DNA from: Pseudomonadota bacterium
Lineage (GTDB): Bacteria; Pseudomonadota; Gammaproteobacteria; Xanthomonadales; Xanthomonadaceae
Direction of reading: 5' to 3'
NCBI GenBank assembly: GCA_023423235.1
Contig: JAFAFY010000180.1
Coordinates: forward strand, 1 to 5,227
DNA length: 5,227 nucleotides
Shown: piece after piece, positions 1 through 3,559 of the stretch
Numbering within the stretch: the stretch's first letter is position 1
How the letters are laid out: each line of letters opens with the position of its first letter
Position numbers and translations under genes: made by a program
Notes under the pieces: model-generated
Told to the model about the DNA's origin: nothing
Seen by the model: only the letters and a program-made list of their open reading frames with translations
Databases searched by the model: none

Positions 1-128
1 GGTCGGCAGCGTGACGGCGGGCGAAGCAGGACTGGTTGTGACGGATTGACCGGCTGCGCACCTGCCGCGGCCGGGCGCCCCCGCCCCGCGTCTCTTGCCG
101 GGGCCGTCGGGGCAGGAACGCGCTGCAC

Positions 129-147
129 GGCCCGCAATTGGCGGGCC
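129..147. repeat. Short GC-rich inverted repeat downstream of the MBL-fold gene
   Basis: A perfect 7-bp inverted repeat, GGCCCGC (129-135) and GCGGGCC (141-147), flanks a 5-base loop AATTG. It lies about 110 bases beyond the stop codon of the minus-strand MBL-fold gene and could end transcription there. No T-run follows it on either strand, so a factor-independent terminator is not demonstrated. The rest of 1-259 shows no convincing gene. Confidence 0.3.
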
Positions 148-259
148 AGCGATGTACGACGTCCCGGCCAGGTCGCGGCACCCGGCCTGCTTCGCGTCCG
201 CGCCGACGAAGCGCGTCAGCGGGCAACAGCCGCTGGCGACCGCAACCGCAGCCGGGGAC

Positions 260-1198
260 TCATTGCCACTCCATCTCGCCCTTGGCGACCTTGGCGCTGA
301 GCTCCAGGGAATCCTCGCCGCCCAGGCCCGGATAGCGCTGCTTGAGCGCGGCGACCAGCGCGGCCGAATCCTTGGCTTTTGCAGCCTCCTCGTCGAAGGC
401 GCGGATATAGCCTGCCGTGAAGTCGACCGCCTCCACACCGGCCGGCAGCTCGCCGACGAAGTGGCCCGGGATCACCCTGGCCGGATCCAGCGACCTGATC
501 CGCTCCAGCGTTGCCAACCACTCGGCGTGCGATTCGGGCGTGCGGGTGTCGGCCATCCACACGTGCTCGCCCCACATCACCGGGATGCCGCCGGCCACGG
601 TGCGGATCGACGGGATCCAGACGAAGCTGCGGTCCGGCGTCGGGCCATCCAGACCGACGATCTTCAGTTCCTGGCCTTCCAGCGACAGGGTATCGCCCTG
701 CAGCGGCTGCGGCACCAGGATCTGCCTGGGTGCATTGGCGCCCAGCTGGGGGCCTCACACGCCCAGCTTGGCGTCCTTGGTTGCATTGATGTGGGCGATG
801 GTCTGCGGCGTGGCCAGGATGCGCGCATCGGGGAACGCCGCATGCAAGGTGTCCAGGCCGAAGTAGTAGTCGGGGTCGCCGTGGCTGATGTAGATCGTGG
901 TCAGGCGCTTGCCCGAGGCCTTGATCCGGTCGGCGAGCTTGCGCGCCTGTTCGGCCGAGAACTGCGCATCGATCAGGATCGCCTCGTCCTTGCCCTCCAC
1001 CAGCACCGAGGACACGGCGAAGATCCCCGCTTCCCCCGGATTGAAGACCTCGGTGGTCAGCGCCGGCCGGGCCGGTTCTGCGGGCGTGGCGGCGGCGCTT
1101 GTGGAGCCAGGCGTTGCGGCGGGAGACGCGGCGTCGTTGCAGCCCGAAAGCGCAACAGCTAGTGCCAGCGCGCACAGTGCGGAATCATGCTTGCTCAT
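260..1198 (-). pseudogene. MBL-fold metallo-hydrolase lipoprotein, interrupted by an in-frame TGA
   Basis: The reading frame from ATG at 1198-1196 to TGA at 262-260 spans 312 codon positions. Codon 148 (757-755) is TGA, and the same frame continues cleanly on both sides. The start is supported by AAAGGTGA at 1210-1203, four bases upstream. Residues 1-20 form a lipoprotein signal ending in lipobox LSGC (Cys20), followed by an Ala/Pro/Thr/Ser linker to about residue 46. The MBL-like fold follows: a strand ending ILID (74-77), then the metal-motif position SHGDPDYYFG (105-114), and after the stop GEHVWMAD (210-217) and PGH (244-246). The usual HxHxDH motif is therefore altered to HxDxDY. The likely product is a periplasmic, membrane-anchored hydrolase; the substrate is unknown. 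TGA may replace a Trp codon (context V-stop-GPQLG), one base away at position 755. A sequencing error, or a still-functional 147-residue fragment, cannot be excluded, but the fragment would lack half the fold. Confidence 0.8.
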
Positions 1199-1254
1199 GA
1201 GGTCACCTTTGAAGGCTTGATGGAATGTCGGGGAAAGCGCGTGCATCCCGGAAA

Positions 1255-1292
1255 GCGGGATTGCGGCACGCCCGCCGCCGCCGCAATCCCGC
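1255..1292 (-). terminator. Strong hairpin, probable terminator of the cysteine-rich small gene
   Basis: A perfect 13-bp inverted repeat (1255-1267 with 1280-1292; arm GCGGGATTGCGGC) encloses a 12-base GC-rich loop. Read on the minus strand it is followed by TTTCC, a weak T-run. It lies about 115 bases beyond the stop of the minus-strand small gene and 57 bases upstream of the MBL-fold start codon, so termination between the two is the simplest reading. A leader structure of the MBL-fold gene is the alternative. Confidence 0.55.
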
Positions 1293-1405
1293 GCGCGGCG
1301 CGGCCCGCGGATGCGACCGCCCATCCTCACCTGCCGCGGGACCGGATCCGGTGATGGTCGCACGCCGCGCGGGTCGGCGTCCCGGCCTTCCTGCCGATGC
1401 GGGCC

Positions 1406-1576
1406 TCAGACGATCATGTCGGGCGGCTGCAACCGCAGGTCCTCGCTGCCGCACGCCGGGCACAGGGTGATGTGGTCGCGGCCGAGCACGCCGCCGCACT
1501 GGCAGCGCTGCGCGCGCGCATCGACATTGTTGTAGACGCAGGACAGCCGGCGACAGTGCAGACCGCCGCCCGGCAT
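1406..1576 (-). CDS. Small cysteine-rich, zinc-ribbon-like hypothetical protein (56 aa)
   Basis: I do not recognise this as a named gene. The product has 56 residues with six cysteines: C8-x4-C13, C25-x-C27 and C39-x2-C42. The last two pairs (CQC and CPAC, 11 residues between) resemble the two knuckles of a zinc ribbon. About nine tenths of the codons end in G or C, as expected for a real gene in this genome. ATG at 1576-1574 was chosen because in-frame ATGs further upstream (1654 and 1663) lie inside the tRNA-Met terminator hairpin and would give an unlikely N-terminus. No strong ribosome-binding site precedes 1576; GAG at about 1581 is weak. The gene follows tRNA-Met on the same strand, with no clear promoter between them. 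Zinc binding is inferred from the cysteine spacing only. Confidence 0.6.
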   Translation of the reverse strand: MPGGGLHCRRLSCVYNNVDARAQRCQCGGVLGRDHITLCPACGSEDLRLQPPDMIV

Positions 1577-1634
1577 GACTCGACGAAGACCCGCCGCTAC
1601 GGCCAGATGGCCCGCGGCGCGGAGCCCAATAGCC

Positions 1635-1669
1635 CATAAAGCACAAAACCCCATGAAGATCATGGGGTT
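1635..1669 (-). terminator. Rho-independent terminator of tRNA-Met
   Basis: A perfect 10-bp stem, AACCCCATGA paired with TCATGGGGTT (1647-1656 with 1660-1669), has a 3-base loop. On the minus strand it is followed by TTGTGCTTTA, so that with the final TT of the stem four Ts follow GGGG and a second T cluster comes soon after. It starts 15 bases beyond the CCA end of the tRNA, which fits a dedicated tRNA terminator. The plus strand has no T-run after the hairpin. Confidence 0.85.
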
Positions 1670-1683
1670 GGCGGAAATCCGGA

Positions 1684-1760
1684 TGGTGGCTATGGGTGGA
1701 CTCGAACCACCGACCCCAGCATTATGAGTGCTGTGCTCTAACCGGCTGAGCTACATAGCC
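1684..1760 (-). tRNA. Elongator tRNA-Met, anticodon CAU
   Basis: This is a complete 77-nt tRNA including an encoded 3' CCA (1686-1684). The acceptor 5' strand GGCTATG (1760-1754) pairs with CATAGCC just before the ACCA end. The D arm is TAGCTCAGCCGGTTAGAGCA, the anticodon arm is CAGCA-CTCATAA-TGCTG with CAT at 1726-1724, and the T loop is GTTCGAGTCC. A paired first acceptor base (G1) and the elongator-type D arm separate it from initiator tRNA, whose first base is unpaired. The ACTCATAA anticodon loop resembles elongator tRNA-Met of enterobacteria; a tRNA-Ile2 (lysidine-modified CAU) is the alternative, but the body matches tRNA-Met better. The gene has its own promoter and terminator. It inserts Met at internal AUG codons. 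Confidence 0.96.
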
Positions 1761-1794
1761 ATCGGTCGCGCGGCGTCGCCGCAACGAGCCGCGC

Positions 1795-1823
1795 ATTGTG
1801 CTATCGCATCGGCCCGGCGTCAA
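1795..1823 (-). promoter_or_regulatory. Sigma-70-type promoter of tRNA-Met
   Basis: On the minus strand, TTGACG (1823-1818) and CACAAT (1800-1795) are separated by exactly 17 bases. Transcription would start near 1788, leaving a leader of about 28 bases before the mature tRNA 5' end at 1760. The bases between the -10 box and that start are GCGCGGC, a GC-rich discriminator typical of stringently controlled stable-RNA promoters. The -35 box sits in the centre of a 7-bp inverted repeat (1811-1831). Confidence 0.75.
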
Positions 1824-1831
1824 TCCGGGCC
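1811..1831. repeat. Inverted repeat centred on the tRNA-Met -35 box
   Basis: GGCCCGG (1811-1817) and CCGGGCC (1825-1831) are perfect inverted repeats around the 7 bases CGTCAAT, which contain the complement of the -35 hexamer TTGACG. It could be an operator, a terminator remnant from upstream transcription, or chance in GC-rich DNA. No T-run follows on either strand. Confidence 0.4.
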
Positions 1832-1848
1832 AGCGCCGGCTGTAGCTC

Positions 1849-1891
1849 CAAGTTAGTAATGTCCCCTTCCTGCAAGTTAGAGATGTCCCCT
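1849..1891 (+). repeat. Left IS end: two direct copies of the terminal repeat
   Basis: Outer copy CAAGTTAGTAATGTCCCCT (1849-1867) and inner copy CAAGTTAGAGATGTCCCCT (1873-1891) differ at two adjacent positions and start 24 bases apart. Both are probably transposase-binding sites. The inner copy ends 17 bases before the first possible start codon of the transposase, so binding there could also repress its expression; that is inference. Confidence 0.8.
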
Positions 1892-1901
1892 TTTGTAGGG
1901 G
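1887..1901 (+). promoter_or_regulatory. Hairpin covering a G-rich ribosome-binding site before the transposase
   Basis: CCCCT (1887-1891), the 3' part of the inner left repeat, can pair with AGGGG (1897-1901) around the loop TTTGT. AGGGG stands 7 bases before the ATG at 1909 and could serve as its ribosome-binding site. Folding would hide it in transcripts that enter from outside. The stem is only 5 bp, so the effect is uncertain. Confidence 0.35.
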
Positions 1902-1920
1902 CACTGGCATGGAGGTGGGG

Positions 1921-3231
1921 ATGTCGCAGGACGAGGTGGAACGGGCCGGTGTGATCGCCGAGGTGGCTGCGGGGCGGATGCGTCAGGCCAAGGCGGCCGA
2001 GGTCTTGGGGCTGTCGTGCCGTCACGTGAAGCGGCTGGTGCGGGCGTGGCGTGAGGATGGGGCTGAGGGGTTGCGCTCCAAGCGGCGTGGACGGCCAGGC
2101 AACCGGCGTTGCCGTACGGCATTGCGCGAACAGGTGCTGGCGCTGCATGCGGCGCACTACGCCGACTTCGGACCGACCCTGCTGAGCGAAGCACTGCAGG
2201 CCCGGCATGGGATCAAGCTGAGCGTGGAGACCCTGCGGCAGTGGTTGATCCAGACCGGGCGCTGGAGGCCCAGGATAGGCAAGCGCCGCGTCCACCGGGC
2301 GCGCAGCCGCCGTCCCCGCTTCGGCGAACTGGTCCAGATCGATGGGTCGCCGCACGACTGGTTCGAGGGGCGCGCACCGCGTTGCACGATGCTCGTGTTC
2401 ATCGACGACGCCACCTCCCAGGTCATCTACGCGTGCCTGGTACCTGCCGAGACGACGGAGGCCTATTTCGACGGTATCGCCGCGCATCTGCGGGCCTATG
2501 GGCGGCCACTGGCCTACTACAGCGACCGCCATTCCATCTTCCGCATCAATGCCCCGAACGCAGACCAAGCCGCGCAGACCCAGCTCCAGCGCGCCCTGCA
2601 CACCCTGGACATCGAGCTGATCTGCGCCCACTCGCCACAGGCCAAGGGACGCGTGGAGCGGGTCCACAAGACCTTCCAGGACCGCTTCACCAAGGCCCTG
2701 CGACTGGCCGGCATCAGCAACATCGCCACCGCCAATACCTTCCTGCACGCCTATCTGGCCGAGCACAACCAGCGCTTTGCCAGGCCGCCGCTGGACCCCG
2801 AGGATGCCCACCGTCCGCAGATGCTGGCCGAGCCCGACCTGCGCCGCGTGCTGAGCCCGCACCACCTGCGCAAGGTCGATCGCAATGGGGCCATCCGATT
2901 CGACAACCACGCCCTGCAGATCGCCGATACGCATCGGCGCCGGACCCAGGCCAGACACCTGACCGTCATCGTCCTGAGCACGGGCATCGAACTGTGGCTT
3001 GGACACATGCCAATCCCGTTCACCCACTTCGAGCTCAGCCAATGGCGCACCCGGGTAGCCGATCGCAAGGCACTCGATGCCGAGCTGGATCAGCGCAGCG
3101 CATTCCAACCGGCAGCCACGAGAAGGCCTTCAAGACAGCACCCGTGGTTCAACACACCCATCGGCAAGGCCTCGCGTCCGAAGGCACCAGAGGGGACATC
3201 TCTATCTGGCACAAACAGGGGACATTTCTAA
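1921..3231 (+). CDS. DDE transposase, ISNCY/IS1202-like
   Basis: The 436-residue transposase catalyses cutting and strand transfer of the surrounding IS. An N-terminal helix-turn-helix lies at about residues 8-42 (VIAEVAAGRMRQAKAAEVLG onward), followed by a basic stretch with KRRGRPG and a second helical DNA-binding region to about residue 110. The catalytic RNase-H-like core carries the DDE triad: Asp141 in QIDGSPHDWFEGR, Asp202 in YYSDRHSIF and Glu246 in SPQAKGRVER. The C-terminal region (about 290-436) includes HPW and ends RGHF, encoded by the right-end repeats; the stop codon itself lies in the outer repeat. The start at 1921 is preceded by GGAGG (1911-1915) with 5-base spacing. An in-frame ATG at 1909 would add four residues and is nearly as plausible. 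The motifs QIDGSPHDWFEGR and YSDRHSIF are characteristic of transposases usually labelled ISNCY family. No frameshift or missing catalytic residue is seen. Confidence 0.93.
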   Translation: MSQDEVERAGVIAEVAAGRMRQAKAAEVLGLSCRHVKRLVRAWREDGAEGLRSKRRGRPGNRRCRTALREQVLALHAAHYADFGPTLLSEALQARHGIKLSVETLRQWLIQTGRWRPRIGKRRVHRARSRRPRFGELVQIDGSPHDWFEGRAPRCTMLVFIDDATSQVIYACLVPAETTEAYFDGIAAHLRAYGRPLAYYSDRHSIFRINAPNADQAAQTQLQRALHTLDIELICAHSPQAKGRVERVHKTFQDRFTKALRLAGISNIATANTFLHAYLAEHNQRFARPPLDPEDAHRPQMLAEPDLRRVLSPHHLRKVDRNGAIRFDNHALQIADTHRRRTQARHLTVIVLSTGIELWLGHMPIPFTHFELSQWRTRVADRKALDAELDQRSAFQPAATRRPSRQHPWFNTPIGKASRPKAPEGTSLSGTNRGHF

Positions 3232-3235
3232 ATTG
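3191..3235 (-). repeat. Right IS end: two copies of the terminal repeat
   Basis: Read on the minus strand, the outer copy CAATTTAGAAATGTCCCCT (3235-3217) and inner copy GCCAGATAGAGATGTCCCCT (3210-3191) begin 25-26 bases apart, close to the 24-base period at the left end. The inner copy matches the left inner copy at 18 of 20 positions. The last codons and the stop of the transposase lie inside this repeat. Confidence 0.8.
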
Positions 3236-3559
3236 CGTTGACATCCGTCTCCGGCAGACCCGAAGGCCGGACATTCCGCGCCGGCGTGCATGCGTGCCGG
3301 CTCACGGCCGGGCTCAGGGATCGCTGCACTGTGGGCCAGCGCGGCGCAACCGGCTGCCAGATGGCGTGCTGTCCGATGGCGTGCTGCCGGAAGACGAGCT
3401 GTCCGACGAGGTGCTGCCGGACGACGCGCCGTCCGCCGCCCTGCCGTCACGCCGGAACGCTCGCCGCCGCGCCCGACTGGCCGGCTGCGTTAGCAGCCGT
3501 CGGCGACAGGGCGGCAGCAGCGCCGGGGTGCGGAAGGCCTTGGGTCCGGCGCGCGGGCC
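3236..3559. other. Gene-free region between the IS and ptrB
   Basis: This 324-base stretch holds no reading frame with a convincing start, ribosome-binding site or protein motif; the open frames crossing it are GC-driven. It contains a 22-base dyad at 3280-3301 (GCCGGC arms), the 15-bp tandem repeat at 3360-3446, and a 7-bp hairpin at 3482-3499 (CGGCTGC, loop GTTA, GCAGCCG). The last lies about 60 bases beyond the ptrB stop and may help end ptrB transcription, though it has no T-run. Confidence 0.6.
3360..3446 (+). repeat. Degenerate 15-bp tandem repeat
   Basis: Six successive units start at 3360, 3375, 3390, 3405, 3420 and 3435, the last being 12 bases. The first two, GATGGCGTGCTGTCC and GATGGCGTGCTGCCG, are nearly identical. 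Later units keep a leading GA and the ending TCC or CCG, which alternate, giving a 30-bp higher-order period. Read in one plus frame it would give acidic pentapeptides (DGVLS, DGVLP, EDELS, DEVLP, DDAPS), but no credible gene contains it. Confidence 0.7.

Larger units (their letters stand above)
1849..3235 (+). mobile_element. Complete insertion sequence with double terminal inverted repeats (ISNCY/IS1202-like)
   Basis: The element is about 1387 bp and encodes one DDE transposase filling nearly its whole length. The outermost repeat CAAGTTAGTAATGTCCCCT (1849-1867) matches the complement of 3217-3235 at 17 of 19 positions. A second, inner copy lies at each end (1872-1891 and 3191-3210, 18 of 20 matching in inverted orientation). 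The exact tips are uncertain by a few bases because similarity fades at CAA. No target duplication is visible: left flank GGCTGTAGCTC and right flank CGTTGACATCC do not repeat each other. The element lies between the tRNA-Met promoter and the intergenic region downstream of ptrB. Because the transposase frame is open and both ends are present, it may be active. Family assignment comes from the transposase motifs and was not checked against a database. Confidence 0.85.

Noticed and set aside
2..49. Possible C-terminus of a plus-strand gene entering from the left (VGSVTAGEAGLVVTD then TGA)
   Set aside because: Only 15 codons are visible, with no recognisable motif; it is compatible with a real gene end but cannot be supported.
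713..715. GTG as a restart giving a separate 151-residue downstream gene
   Set aside because: It lies in the same frame as the upstream part, without a ribosome-binding site, and the fragment lacks the first half of the fold; one interrupted gene is simpler.
95..1162. A 355-codon open frame on the plus strand, antisense to the MBL-fold gene
   Set aside because: It is a shadow of the GC-rich minus gene: low-complexity Arg/Gly/Ala/Leu composition, no motif and no ribosome-binding site.
1577..1663. Longer N-terminus of the small cysteine-rich protein starting at ATG 1663 or 1654
   Set aside because: Those ATGs fall within the tRNA-Met terminator hairpin and lack a ribosome-binding site.
1768..1794. 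7-bp inverted repeat (GCGCGGC/GCCGCGC) as a hairpin in the tRNA-Met leader
   Set aside because: The predicted transcript start near 1788 leaves most of one arm outside the RNA.
1801..3108. A 435-codon minus-strand open frame opposite the transposase
   Set aside because: It is the antisense shadow of the transposase, which has clear DDE motifs; the minus product has none.
3238..3266. Perfect -35 hexamer TTGACA just outside the right IS end
   Set aside because: The bases 17 further on are CGAAGG, nothing like a -10 box, and no plus-strand gene follows.
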